Positions 44,930 to 54,409 of a stretch of DNA of 64,000 bases are shown in pieces (positions within the stretch are counted from its first letter, which is position 1; each line of letters opens with the position of its first letter). The stretch spans positions 2,772,554-2,836,553 of the forward strand of contig JAVDKL010000001.1 in the NCBI GenBank assembly GCA_030849965.1. The letters run 5' to 3'. The stretch is from Schauerella fraxinea (GTDB lineage: Bacteria > Pseudomonadota > Gammaproteobacteria > Burkholderiales > Burkholderiaceae_B). The position numbers and the translations under genes were made by a program. The notes beneath the pieces are model-generated. The model was not told the origin of the DNA, made no database searches, and saw only the letters and a list, made by a program, of their open reading frames with translations.

Positions 44930-47131
44930 ATGCGCCCGCCCCTTTTCACCCTCCGTTACGCCAGTGCGGCGGTGTTCTTCGTCACATCGGGGGCCGTAAT
45001 GGCCCAGGTGCTGCCGCCCTCCGCCGTGCAGGAAATGGACACCGTGCAGGTGCTGGGCACGGCTGAGGACGAGATCAAGGAATCGTTGGGCGCCTCCACC
45101 ATCACCGCGGCGGAAATCGAACGCCGGCCGCCTACCAACGATCTGTCGGACATCATTCGCCGTGCGCCAGGCGTGAATCTGACGGGCAACAGTGCCAGCG
45201 GCGCGCGCGGCAATAATCGTCAGATCGATATACGCGGCATGGGTCCGGAAAACACCTTGATCCTGGTCGACGGCAAGCCGGTGAGCTCGCGCAATGCCGT
45301 GCGTTATGGCTGGGACGGTGACCGCGACACGCGCGGCGATACCAATTGGGTGCCTGCCGAAGAAGTCGAACGCATCGACGTCATTCGCGGGCCGGCGGCC
45401 GCACGTTATGGTTCCGGCGCCATGGGTGGCGTGGTCAATATCATCACCAAGCGCCCGACCGACAAACTGTCGGGATCGATGACGTATTACCTGAATCAAC
45501 CCGAGAATACCGACGAGGGCAATACCAATCGCGTCGGCATTCGCTTGAGCGGGCCGCTGTCGGATACCGTGAGTTTCCGCCTCTCCGGCAACTACAACAA
45601 GACCAACGCCGATGCGCGCGATATCAATGCCGGGCGCGCGGATGAAGGCGCCGATGGCGTCGTGTCGACCTCCGGTCGTGAAGGCGTGACGAACAAGGAT
45701 TTTCGTTCGACATTTTCGTGGCAAGCCGATGCGCGCAATGCGCTCGATTTCGACTTTGGGTATAGCCGCCAGGGCAACGATTACGCCGGCGACACGATGA
45801 ACAACGTCAATAGTGCGTTTTCCGACAGCCTCTACGGTACGGAAACCAATCGCATGTATCGCGAGACGCTGGGCCTGACCCATCGCGGCGATTACAGCTG
45901 GGGCACATCGCGCGCGTCGATCGGCTACGACTACACGCGCAATTCGCGTCAGCAGGAAGGCTTGGCAGGTGGACCGGAAGGTGCACCGGTCGACATGGGA
46001 TTCTCGACGGCGCGGTTGCGCAATCTGCGCACGGCCGGCGAAGTGAACGTGCCGTTTACGCTGGGTGTCAAGCAAGTGGCCACCGTGGGCGCCGAGTACC
46101 TGCGCGAATCGTTGGACGATCCCAGCGGCACGCGTCAAACTTACGGCAGCGGCTCGATCGGCAATACCGGCTATGCCGATCGCGAATCGAAAACCAAACA
46201 GAACAGCTATGCGCTTTTCGTCGAGAACAATATGGAAGCGGGCAGCCGCACCATTCTCACGCCAGGTGTGCGACTCGATCACAGCGACAAGTTCGGCTCC
46301 AACTGGAGCCCGAGCCTGAACAGCTCATTCCAGGCCACGGATCGTCTGACGTTGAAGGGCGGTATTGCACGGGCCTATAAAGCGCCCAACCTTTATCAGT
46401 CCAACCCGAACTATTTGCTGTACAGCCGCGGCAATGGATGCCTGGCATCGCAGACCAATTCGAACGGCTGCTATCTCGTCGGCAATGACGATCTGCGTCC
46501 CGAGATCAGCGTAAACAAGGAAATCGGTTTCGAATACGACACCGGCACGTGGCGCACCAGCGCGGCGTACTTCCGCAACGACTACAAGAACAAGATCGTC
46601 GCAGGCACCGATTTTCTCTATCGCTTGCCCAACGGCTCACGCGTACTGCAATGGACCAACAGCGGCAAGGCGGTCGTCGAGGGCTTGGAAGGCAATTTGT
46701 TTGTGCCGTTGACCAATACGCTCGACTGGAACACCAATTTCACCTACATGCTGCAGTCGAAGAACAAAGACAACGGCGAGCCGCTGAGCATTATTCCGAA
46801 GTACACGGTGAACTCCACGCTCGACTGGTTCTACACCGAACAGTTGTCGTTCCAGGCCAACGTGACCTACTTTGGCGAGCAAGAAGCGCCCACGCTCAAC
46901 TTGCGCACGGGTAACGAAAGCACGGGAGATGGTTTGCAAAGCGTGAGCCCGTATGCCCTGGTGGGACTGAGCACGGGCTACAAGGTCAATAAGAACCTGC
47001 AATTTCGCGTGGGCGTGAGCAATCTGTTCGACAAGAAGCTGTATCGCGAAGGCGGCGGTTCCGAAGCAGGCGCTGCCACCTACAACGAACCGGGCCGCGC
47101 GTACTACGCAACCGTGACCGCATCGTTTTAA
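44930..47131 (+). CDS. bfeA: TonB-dependent ferric enterobactin-type receptor (FepA/PfeA/BfeA-like)
   Basis: A 733-residue outer-membrane siderophore receptor. The signal peptide ends near AVMAQ. A TonB box is likely near DTVQVLG, and the plug domain has IIRRAPGVNL, RQIDIRGMGPENTLILVDGK and IDVIRGPAAARYGSGAMGGV. The barrel ends in Phe (YYATVTASF). Loop segments RAYKAPNLYQSNPNYLLYS and GCYLVGNDDLRPEISVNKEI are characteristic of the FepA/PfeA group that takes catecholate siderophores. AAGGAA precedes the ATG. A Fur-like box and a divergent AraC regulator complete an iron- and ligand-controlled unit. Confidence 0.9.
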   Translation: MRPPLFTLRYASAAVFFVTSGAVMAQVLPPSAVQEMDTVQVLGTAEDEIKESLGASTITAAEIERRPPTNDLSDIIRRAPGVNLTGNSASGARGNNRQIDIRGMGPENTLILVDGKPVSSRNAVRYGWDGDRDTRGDTNWVPAEEVERIDVIRGPAAARYGSGAMGGVVNIITKRPTDKLSGSMTYYLNQPENTDEGNTNRVGIRLSGPLSDTVSFRLSGNYNKTNADARDINAGRADEGADGVVSTSGREGVTNKDFRSTFSWQADARNALDFDFGYSRQGNDYAGDTMNNVNSAFSDSLYGTETNRMYRETLGLTHRGDYSWGTSRASIGYDYTRNSRQQEGLAGGPEGAPVDMGFSTARLRNLRTAGEVNVPFTLGVKQVATVGAEYLRESLDDPSGTRQTYGSGSIGNTGYADRESKTKQNSYALFVENNMEAGSRTILTPGVRLDHSDKFGSNWSPSLNSSFQATDRLTLKGGIARAYKAPNLYQSNPNYLLYSRGNGCLASQTNSNGCYLVGNDDLRPEISVNKEIGFEYDTGTWRTSAAYFRNDYKNKIVAGTDFLYRLPNGSRVLQWTNSGKAVVEGLEGNLFVPLTNTLDWNTNFTYMLQSKNKDNGEPLSIIPKYTVNSTLDWFYTEQLSFQANVTYFGEQEAPTLNLRTGNESTGDGLQSVSPYALVGLSTGYKVNKNLQFRVGVSNLFDKKLYREGGGSEAGAATYNEPGRAYYATVTASF

Positions 47132-47157
47132 ACGGCGCGGTGAGTGGATGCGATCGA

Positions 47158-48111
47158 TCAGTCCTTCATATTGAGGGTAGGCACAAGCGCGGTAAACGCC
47201 GCGCTTTGCCGATCGATCTCCGCCACGAATTCCGGGGTGTCGGCGTATGCCGGCGTCAGGTTTTGTTTGATCATCGTGGTCTGAAACGCCGCGTTTTTCG
47301 AGAGCGCCTGCGCGACCTCGCGCCATTTTTCCAGCACTGCCGCCGGCGCCGCTTTGGGCAAGCCGATGCCGCGCCACACGCCGTATTGCAAGTCCATGCC
47401 ACGCTCCTTCATCGTGGGCACGTTATCCAACCCTGCCACGCGTTTCTGCGCCATCACGGCGAGGGTTTTGAGCTTGCCGGTTTCCACATGCTGGCGCAAC
47501 TCTGCGTAAGCCACCGTCGTGGCTTGCACGTCACCGGCGATCAATCCCATGATGGCGGGCGATGAGCCTTGATACGGCACGTGGGTAAACGTGCTTTTCG
47601 ATTTCTCGCCCAGCGCCACAGCGGCGATGTGCGGAATCGTGCCGATGCCCGCGTTGGAGATCGTCACTTTCTGCGGATTGGCGCGCGCGTAGTCGAGAAA
47701 CGCTTCGACGGTATTCCAGGGCGCATCGGCACGCACCGTGACCGACGAGGGATCGTCGGTAAATCGTGCGACGGGCTGAAAGTCGGCGATGGTGGTTTTA
47801 CCGATGCCCAGCAGCGGCACCACCAGCATCTCCGGTGTCATCAACACCAGCTTGTAGCCGTCGGGCTGCGCATTGGCGACATACGACCAGCCGATGGATC
47901 CGCTTGCGCCGGGTTTGTTGACCACGACAAGCGGGTGCGGCATGAGCGGGCGGGCGGCTTCGGCGATGGCGCGCGCGGTGTTGTCGCTGCCACCGCCAGC
48001 TTGATACGCCACCATCAGTTCCATGGCATGCGTGGGGTAGGCGTCCGCGGCATTCGCCGTGACGCCGATCAGCAGTAGGGTTGAAGCGGTCAGGCTGCGA
48101 AGCATCTTCAT
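47158..48111 (-). CDS. Bug/TctC-family periplasmic solute receptor
   Basis: A 317-residue receptor with signal peptide (cleavage after TANAA). Family motifs: MELMVAYQAGGGSDNTARAI, VVVNKPGASGSIGWSYVANA, QPDGYKLVLMTPE and FTHVPYQGSSPAIMGLIAGD. ATG 48111 has GAGAG upstream. No permease genes adjoin. A 24-bp palindromic element lies 107 bases upstream of its start, so it is probably controlled by a dedicated regulator elsewhere. Its 3' end nearly meets the siderophore receptor gene. Confidence 0.92.
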   Translation of the reverse strand: MKMLRSLTASTLLLIGVTANAADAYPTHAMELMVAYQAGGGSDNTARAIAEAARPLMPHPLVVVNKPGASGSIGWSYVANAQPDGYKLVLMTPEMLVVPLLGIGKTTIADFQPVARFTDDPSSVTVRADAPWNTVEAFLDYARANPQKVTISNAGIGTIPHIAAVALGEKSKSTFTHVPYQGSSPAIMGLIAGDVQATTVAYAELRQHVETGKLKTLAVMAQKRVAGLDNVPTMKERGMDLQYGVWRGIGLPKAAPAAVLEKWREVAQALSKNAAFQTTMIKQNLTPAYADTPEFVAEIDRQSAAFTALVPTLNMKD

Positions 48112-48217
48112 GGTTTTACTCTCGCGTGAAAGAGACGCGCCGGAAGGCATCCGGCGACGGAGCAGCACGCCCGCGCCGACGCGGCGGCACCGGTCAACGC
48201 AATTGCACTTGCCCTTA

Positions 48218-48241
48218 ATGGAGCCAATATATTGGATCCAT
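48218..48241. promoter_or_regulatory. 24-bp near-perfect palindrome (candidate operator)
   Basis: ATGGAGCCAATA at 48218-48229 is followed by its near reverse complement TATTGGATCCAT (48230-48241), with only one mismatched pair. A second, shorter inverted repeat (AATGG-N6-CCATT) follows at 48242-48257. Both lie in the 289-base gap between the divergent Bug and membrane-protein genes. Confidence 0.6.
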
Positions 48242-48400
48242 AATGGAGTAAACCATTGTTTTTACGCTTTATTCCACGCGGGTTTTCCTGGGTGTATGCT
48301 GCGCGCTCACGGCGATCGATCCAATGAAACCCGTAAGGAGAAGTGCCTTGAAGCCCTGTGTGCCTGCCATGCGCGTCGAATGGGTGCGAGACGAATCGAC

Positions 48401-49438
48401 ATGAAAATGTTGAGATCGCTCATTGGCAATTTTTTCTGCTTCGTCGTGCCCGGCGTCACGCTCGTGGTCGCCATCGTCTATACCGTTTCGCCGATCGCTT
48501 TCTCCAGATTTGCCACGTGGGCAGACAATCCGATTCGGGTGTCGGCATCGATCGATTCGTGCGCACTGGTACGCAACGGTTTGAAGCGCGAGCACGCCAT
48601 CCGGTGTCTGGCGCACTACACGTATGCCAACGCGGCCTTCGATGCACCCGTGACCGTATGGACGAGCCAAAGCCCCTTCGCAACGCCGGCAAGTCTCGAT
48701 CGCGAACTGCAGGCGCAGCGCAGCATCAAGACCCGTACTGTGGAATTGTTTTACCGCGACAAAACAATCGCGAGCACGCCCGATGAGCGTTGGCTCGCCA
48801 CACCTGGCCTCGGTGCGTTCCTGGTCGCAACCCTCGCAGGCGCATTGGGCTACGCGCTGTATCGTCAGCCTCGCACCCGCGTGCACCGGCGTGCAGACTA
48901 TGTGCTCGATTCCACAACCGATGAACTCGTGCCCATCAACGACCGCGCTCGCAAAGCCGCTCGCCCGCTTTGGCACATGTGGACTGCGATCATCCTGCTG
49001 GCGATGCTGGTGTGCCTATACGGCGTATCCGATCGCTTGAGCAAGGAAGTTTCCCTGCTGGGCTTTTCATCGCTCGAAAACGTGCCGGCCACGCTTGTGG
49101 ATTGTGAGCATCGCTATTACGGCACGCGAAAAGGGCACGATCAAATCGACTGTGGCTTTCGCTATGCGTGGCAAGGACAAACGTATCGCGGCCAGGCCGA
49201 GTCGCTGGATTTCAGATTCTTCCCGACCGACGCTCGTATGGATGCGGAGGTCGCGCGCAAACAGGGCACGCAAGTGCAGGCGCGCATCGATCCGCAGCAT
49301 CCCGGTTATGCATGGGCATTCATCGATGCCTCCTGGGTACTGCCCTACACCTGGGGTCCTCTTGAACTTCTACTTTTGGTCCTGCTCTTGGGCGTACTAC
49401 CCATCGCACTGGTGATGCGTCGGCGGCGCTCGGACTGA
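48401..49438 (+). CDS. DUF3592-like membrane protein with internal duplication
   Basis: A 345-residue protein with four membrane helices: near residues 8-30, 130-150, 190-208 and 312-335 (the last is LELLLLVLLLGVLPIALVM). Two similar extracytoplasmic regions separate helices 1/2 and 3/4. Each opens with a Cys pair (CALVRNGLKREHAIRC and CEHRYYGTRKGHDQIDC) followed by an aromatic beta-rich stretch; the second contains WQGQTYRG and IDPQHPGYAWAF, as in DUF3592 proteins. Function unknown. ATG 48401 has a weak GAGACGA site; longer frames upstream read into the regulatory region. Confidence 0.72.
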   Translation: MKMLRSLIGNFFCFVVPGVTLVVAIVYTVSPIAFSRFATWADNPIRVSASIDSCALVRNGLKREHAIRCLAHYTYANAAFDAPVTVWTSQSPFATPASLDRELQAQRSIKTRTVELFYRDKTIASTPDERWLATPGLGAFLVATLAGALGYALYRQPRTRVHRRADYVLDSTTDELVPINDRARKAARPLWHMWTAIILLAMLVCLYGVSDRLSKEVSLLGFSSLENVPATLVDCEHRYYGTRKGHDQIDCGFRYAWQGQTYRGQAESLDFRFFPTDARMDAEVARKQGTQVQARIDPQHPGYAWAFIDASWVLPYTWGPLELLLLVLLLGVLPIALVMRRRRSD

Positions 49439-49473
49439 GCGGCCGCGATCGCGGCATCACACCTCGGCCGCGA

Positions 49474-50349
49474 TCAACCCAGTGCCTGCGAAACGAGCGC
49501 AAAGGCTTGCATATTGCCAACCGGTTGCGCAGGCCTGCCGCGCACCATCACAATAGGCGCATCGACCCCCGCCAGTCCGCAGCGCTCAAGCCATGCGGAT
49601 AGTCCAACGCCGCTGTCGACATCGATCCGGACGAAGCGGTTCACGTGACGATTGAGCCAATACGCGATCAACACCTGCGCAACGGCCACGTCCGGCGCAA
49701 CGACAGGGCCGATCATCATCCCCCGGCCGAAGCGCCGCACCGTCGCAAAGCCTTGCACGCCGTCCGGCGTATCCAGCACCACCGTGTCGGCCGCCTCGAT
49801 CAGGGCCGCGATCAACCGATCGCGCGGCATGCCACGCGACGCCGTATCCAATGCCACAAGCGCTGTCAGGTCGCGGCGCGTTGCGGCTCGGAGACACTCG
49901 CCGTGCTTCATGGGCATCATGGGAGTGGGAACGGCCACGCCCTGATGCTGCCGTGCTTCGCCGATCGCCGTAAATCCCAGACGCGCATAAAGACCGCGGC
50001 CTTCAGGCGTCGCGAACAACGTCACATCGCAATCGCCCAGCGGTTCGAGCACCCCCGCCATCAAGCAGCGGCCCACGCGCCTGCCTTGATGCTGTGGCGA
50101 CACGATCACCAGGCCCACGGTGGCGTGGTGTTCGCCCCACCGCCAGCGCATCGCCGTGCCGATTACGGCGCCATCGCGCTCAGCCACGACGCCCTCGCCC
50201 AACGGCCACACCTGCTGCCAATCTTCCAGACGATGCGGCCAGCGCGCCCCCTGCGACAACGCGTGAGCGCACGCGAGATCGGATGCAGTCATATCGCGCA
50301 GCACGACATCGCCGGCCGGGCGGTCGTTGAAAACATCGGCAGCGCACAC
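49474..50349 (-). CDS. Tandem-GNAT acetyltransferase (YitH-like)
   Basis: A 291-residue protein. The first half is a GNAT fold with acetyl-CoA loop VSPQHQGRRVGRCLMAG and GRGLYARLGFTAIGEA. The second half (VQGFATVRRFGRGMMIGPVV, later WLERCGLAGVDAPIVMVRG) is the less conserved second acetyltransferase-like domain seen in YitH-type proteins. GTG 50349 has AAGGAG at ideal distance and is preferred to GTG 50355. Substrate unknown. Divergent from gabD. Confidence 0.82.
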   Translation of the reverse strand: MCAADVFNDRPAGDVVLRDMTASDLACAHALSQGARWPHRLEDWQQVWPLGEGVVAERDGAVIGTAMRWRWGEHHATVGLVIVSPQHQGRRVGRCLMAGVLEPLGDCDVTLFATPEGRGLYARLGFTAIGEARQHQGVAVPTPMMPMKHGECLRAATRRDLTALVALDTASRGMPRDRLIAALIEAADTVVLDTPDGVQGFATVRRFGRGMMIGPVVAPDVAVAQVLIAYWLNRHVNRFVRIDVDSGVGLSAWLERCGLAGVDAPIVMVRGRPAQPVGNMQAFALVSQALG

Positions 50350-50559
50350 CGTCACACTCCTTGGATTGGTTTATCGCAACGTTGCGGAAAACGACCGCAA
50401 TGCTATCGCATGGGGATCGGCACCCAATCGCACGGGCGAAGAAACGTGCGAATCCCGTTGCATTACTATGATCCGATCGGAGGCGTCGGTGCGGGTGACC
50501 TGTTCACGGCAGCGCCATCTAACGCTTCATTTTTCCAGCTTGAAACGGAACGCCACACC

Positions 50560-52041
50560 ATGCCTTTGACGCTTACTCGCCAGGATCTGCTGCCTGGTCT
50601 CAACTTGATTGGAAAACACTGGGTGCCGGCCGCTTCCGGCGCGACGCTCGATGTGTCCGACCCCGCCACTGACACCGTATTCGCACAGGTGCCCGATAGC
50701 GGCGCTGACGATGCGCGCGCTGCGGTGGATGCCGCATCGGCCGCCTTTCCCGCATGGCGCAAGCTGCCGTCGCGCGAACGCGCCCAGATCCTTAAAAAAT
50801 GGCTGGCGCTGATTACCGAGAATGTGGACGACCTGGGACGCCTGATCTCTCGCGAGCAGGGCAAGCCGCTAGCCGAAGGCAAGGGCGAAGTGATGTATGC
50901 CGCCAGCTACGTGGAGTGGTTTTCGGAAGAGGCCGTGCGCACGTACGGCGATATGATTCCCGAACCTGCTATGGGCCGCAAGCTCATGACGGTGAAGGAA
51001 CCCGTAGGTGTGGTGGCCGCCATCACGCCATGGAATTTTCCTGCTGCGATGATCGCCCGCAAGATCGCGCCTGCATTGGCCGCGGGATGCACGGTGGTCG
51101 CCAAGCCGGCCGAAGACACGCCTCTCACCTCGCTTGCGCTTGTGAAGCTGGCGCAGGACGCGGGCTTGCCCGATGGCGTGCTGAATATCGTGACCGCCTC
51201 GCGCGCGAAGACGCCTGAAGTGGTTGACGTGTGGCTGGCCGACAAGCGCGTGCGCAAGGTCACGTTTACCGGCTCGACCGCCGTGGGCAAGCATCTGGCG
51301 CGCGCGTCGGCCGACACACTGAAAAAGCTGTCGCTCGAACTCGGCGGCAATGCGCCCTTCATCGTGTTCGATGACGCCGATATCGATGCGGCAGTCGATG
51401 GATTGATGGTCGCGAAATTTCGCAATGGCGGTCAAACCTGCGTCTCGCCTAATCGCGTCTTCGTGCAATCGGGCGTGCATGCCGAGTTTGTGGATAAGCT
51501 GGCCGCAAAGGTGGGCGCACTGAAGGTAGGACCCGCCACCGATAGCACCTCGCAAATCGGCCCGATGATCAATTCGCGTGCGATCGACAAGATCGAAGCG
51601 CACGTGAAAGATGCCCTCGCCGGCGGCGCAAAAGTAGTGGTGGGCGGCGCACGCATCCGCGACAGCGAACGCGATGGCCCGCACTACTACGCCCCCACAG
51701 TGCTCGATGGCGTGACGACCACCATGGCCTGCTCATGCGAAGAGACGTTTGGGCCGGTGGTCGCCGTGAGCCGCTTCGACACCGAAGCACAAGTGATCGC
51801 CGACGCCAACGACACACCTTACGGCTTGGCGGCCTACTTCTATTCAACGGATATTCGCCGCGTATGGCGCGTGGCGGATGCGCTTGAAAGCGGCATCGTC
51901 GGCATCAACGAAGGCGCGTTGGCAGCCGCCTCGGCGCCCTTCGGCGGCGTGAAGGAATCAGGTTATGGCCGCGAAGGTTCGCGCTATGGGCTGGACGACT
52001 ACATGCACGTGAAATATCTGTGCCAGGGCCAAGTGATTTGA
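50560..52041 (+). CDS. gabD: Succinate-semialdehyde dehydrogenase (NAD(P)+)
   Basis: A 493-residue aldehyde dehydrogenase. The cofactor loop is FTGSTAVGKHLARAS, the general-base Glu is in LSLELGGNAPFIVFDDAD, and the nucleophilic Cys in RNGGQTCVSPNRVFVQS. AITPWNFPAAMIARKIAPAL and APFGGVKESGYGREGS are as in GabD, the last step of 4-aminobutyrate breakdown. No gabT is adjacent, so a related semialdehyde is also possible. Convergent with the flavin oxidoreductase gene, with a shared hairpin between. Confidence 0.9.
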   Translation: MPLTLTRQDLLPGLNLIGKHWVPAASGATLDVSDPATDTVFAQVPDSGADDARAAVDAASAAFPAWRKLPSRERAQILKKWLALITENVDDLGRLISREQGKPLAEGKGEVMYAASYVEWFSEEAVRTYGDMIPEPAMGRKLMTVKEPVGVVAAITPWNFPAAMIARKIAPALAAGCTVVAKPAEDTPLTSLALVKLAQDAGLPDGVLNIVTASRAKTPEVVDVWLADKRVRKVTFTGSTAVGKHLARASADTLKKLSLELGGNAPFIVFDDADIDAAVDGLMVAKFRNGGQTCVSPNRVFVQSGVHAEFVDKLAAKVGALKVGPATDSTSQIGPMINSRAIDKIEAHVKDALAGGAKVVVGGARIRDSERDGPHYYAPTVLDGVTTTMACSCEETFGPVVAVSRFDTEAQVIADANDTPYGLAAYFYSTDIRRVWRVADALESGIVGINEGALAAASAPFGGVKESGYGREGSRYGLDDYMHVKYLCQGQVI

Positions 52042-52057
52042 TGCGCGAGCATTGACG

Positions 52058-52087
52058 CGTCGGCGCCCGCTTGAGGCGGCGCCGACG
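52058..52087. terminator. Bidirectional stem-loop between gabD and the oxidoreductase gene
   Basis: CGTCGGCGCC (52058-52067) pairs perfectly with GGCGCCGACG (52078-52087) around a ten-base loop, lying between two convergent stops. No long T-run on either side. Confidence 0.55.
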
Positions 52088-52101
52088 GGCCCACCCCCAC
52101 G

Positions 52102-53208
52102 TTACGCCGCGGCAGAGGATCGATAACGCTCCAACCAATGTGCGTAAGGCGCCGGCAGCACCCACGACGGACGATCGGCCTTGAGCTTCTGGGCGGCGTG
52201 GTATGTGAAGTGCGGATTGGCCAAGTGCGCGCGGCCGATCATCACCAGATCCATTTGCCCATCGGCCACGGCGCGATCCGCTTCGATCGGATCGTCGATG
52301 CCCCACGACGACGCCACCGGGATGTTCGCTTCGCGCTTCACGCGCTCGGCAATCGGCGCCAGAAACGCGCCGCCCCACGGAATCGAGGTGTCTGGAATCG
52401 TGAAGCCCACGCTCACATTGAGCAGATCCAGGCCGCCACTGCGCATGGCGCGCGTTACTGCAATCGACTCGGACAACGTTTCTTCATCGCGGCCGTCGTA
52501 CTCGATCACGCCGAAACGTGCGGTCAACGGCAAATTCTCGGGCCACACGTCACGTACCGCAGCCAGCGTTTCCAGCATGAAGCGGCTGCGGCCATCGAGA
52601 TCGCCACCGTATTGATCGTCACGGCGATTCGAGTGCGCCGAGAAGAAAGTTTGCGCCAGGTAACCGTGCGCGAAATGCAGTTCGAGATACTCGAAGCCGG
52701 CATGACGAGCGCGTTGCGCGGCAGCCGCAAAATCGGCCTTCACGCGGGCGATATCGGCCAACGTCATGGCATGCGGCACTTGCGGCAGATTGGCGCCAAA
52801 GGCCACGGCCGACGGGGCGATCGTTTCCCACGAGCGCGCATCGCCGGCGGCAATGTGATCGTCGCCTTCCCACGGCCGGTTGGCGCTGGCCTTGCGGCCG
52901 GCATGCGCGATCTGGATGCCGGGCACAGCGCCCGCCGCCTTGATGCTTGCTGCGATGCGGGCCATGCCTTCGGCCTGCGCATCGTTCCAGAGCCCGGTGC
53001 AGCCCGGGGTGATGCGACCTTCCGGCGACACGGCGGTCGCTTCCACGATCACGAGGCCCGCGCCGCCACGGGCCAGGCTGGTGTAGTGCGCCAGATGCCA
53101 ATCGTTGGTCAGGCCATCATCGGCACTGTATTGGCACATGGGCGGCACGGCGATGCGGTTGCGTAAGGTGACGTCTTTCAGTTGAAACGGACTAAACAGC
53201 GCTGACAT
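52102..53208 (-). CDS. NADH:flavin oxidoreductase (YqjM-like old yellow enzyme)
   Basis: A 368-residue TIM-barrel FMN enzyme of the YqjM type. LFSPFQLKDVTLRNRIAVPP opens the barrel, MCQYSADDGLTNDWH contains the redox-tuning Cys, GIQIAHAGRKASAN the substrate His, and EYLELHFAHGYLAQTFFS (His-Ala-His) the active-site pocket. VMIGRAHLANPHF binds FMN phosphate. It reduces activated alkenes; the natural substrate is unknown. Divergent from a LysR gene that probably controls it. Confidence 0.9.
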   Translation of the reverse strand: MSALFSPFQLKDVTLRNRIAVPPMCQYSADDGLTNDWHLAHYTSLARGGAGLVIVEATAVSPEGRITPGCTGLWNDAQAEGMARIAASIKAAGAVPGIQIAHAGRKASANRPWEGDDHIAAGDARSWETIAPSAVAFGANLPQVPHAMTLADIARVKADFAAAAQRARHAGFEYLELHFAHGYLAQTFFSAHSNRRDDQYGGDLDGRSRFMLETLAAVRDVWPENLPLTARFGVIEYDGRDEETLSESIAVTRAMRSGGLDLLNVSVGFTIPDTSIPWGGAFLAPIAERVKREANIPVASSWGIDDPIEADRAVADGQMDLVMIGRAHLANPHFTYHAAQKLKADRPSWVLPAPYAHWLERYRSSAAA

Positions 53209-53352
53209 TGCAATTCTCAAATGGGGGTGCGGTGCGTGTGATGGGCGGCAACAGGACTGCCGCAACACGCATTTCCGCGAATACTGCAAGGCTACGGATG
53301 CGCGAGCACAATGTAAACTAATGCATTCTTATTGGATCGATAAGTTATCTTT

Positions 53353-54234
53353 ATGATGAACCCTCAGTGGCTGCACACGTTCGTTGCCATCGCCGAGCTG
53401 GGCAGCTTTACGCGGGCGGCCGATCGCCTGGGGCTCACGCAAGCGGCCGTCAGTCAGCACGTGCGGCATCTCGAAGGCGAACTCGGCACGCTCATCCTGA
53501 GGCGTCCGCGCCAACTCGAGCTCACCCCTGCGGGAACGATGTTTCTGGCGTATTGCAACGAGATCGAGCAGGCCGACAACCGGCTCAAGGTGCGCCTGTC
53601 GGACGCCGATGCGTGCAGCGGCGAATTCAGTTTGATAACCCCCGGCAGCGTCGGGCTGGCGCTGTATCCCATTCTGTTGAGCATGCAGCAGGGCAATCGC
53701 AACCTGACCATCCGCCATCGGTTTGCGCCGGATCGCGAAGCGCTGGAGGCTGTGCTGCAGAAAGAGTACGAGCTCGGGCTCGTAACCCTCAAACCGGACG
53801 ACGCGCGCATTGCCGCGCAACCGTTTGCCGAGGAACCGCTCGAGCTGGTGATCCCCGCAGGCGAGAAGGTCGAGAGCTGGGCGGATCTGCATCGCATGGG
53901 GTTCATCGATCACCCGGACGGCCAAGGCATGGCCACACGGTTGCTGAGCCGCCACTTTCCGTCCAATCCCGGTATTCGTACGGTGCCGCGCCATGGCTAC
54001 ATCAATCAAATCGGGCAGATGCTCGAGCCCGTGGCGCGCGGTCTGGGATTCACGGTGATTCCTCGCTATGCGCGAGAAGCCTTTCCGCAACCCGAAGCGA
54101 TCAAGGTGCTTGCCTGCGGCAGCCCCGTGGTCGATACGCTCTGGCTCATCCACCGTTCCGAATGGCCACTGTCGTCACGCGCGCGTTGCGTGATCGATCA
54201 TCTCAAACAGCATCTGCCTGCCATTGCGAGATGA
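53353..54234 (+). CDS. LysR-family transcriptional regulator
   Basis: A 293-residue regulator. The N-terminal winged helix-turn-helix is FVAIAELGSFTRAADRLG followed by LTQAAVSQHVRHLEGELG. The C-terminal effector domain begins near residue 90 (FSLITPGSVGLALYPILLSM). It is divergent from the flavin oxidoreductase gene with 144 bases between the two start codons, the usual layout for LysR control of a neighbour. ATG 53353 or 53356. Confidence 0.93.
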   Translation: MMNPQWLHTFVAIAELGSFTRAADRLGLTQAAVSQHVRHLEGELGTLILRRPRQLELTPAGTMFLAYCNEIEQADNRLKVRLSDADACSGEFSLITPGSVGLALYPILLSMQQGNRNLTIRHRFAPDREALEAVLQKEYELGLVTLKPDDARIAAQPFAEEPLELVIPAGEKVESWADLHRMGFIDHPDGQGMATRLLSRHFPSNPGIRTVPRHGYINQIGQMLEPVARGLGFTVIPRYAREAFPQPEAIKVLACGSPVVDTLWLIHRSEWPLSSRARCVIDHLKQHLPAIAR

Positions 54235-54409
54235 AGCGATTACACGCCAATACCGTCAGGCAGCGCCTCGGTAACCCATGAGCACACGGTCTCGCGGCGA
54301 GGCGTTATGGCGGTCATTCGGCAGTCCCGCAACGCCGTACGGAAGAACGTTGACGCACCACGATCGTTAAAACGAACATTCATCACACTCAAAACGAGGA
54401 GACAACATC

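Noticed and set aside
49442-49455. 14-bp perfect palindrome GCCGCGATCGCGGC
   Set aside because: No loop and GC-rich composition; such palindromes arise often by chance in this genome, and it sits between convergent gene ends.
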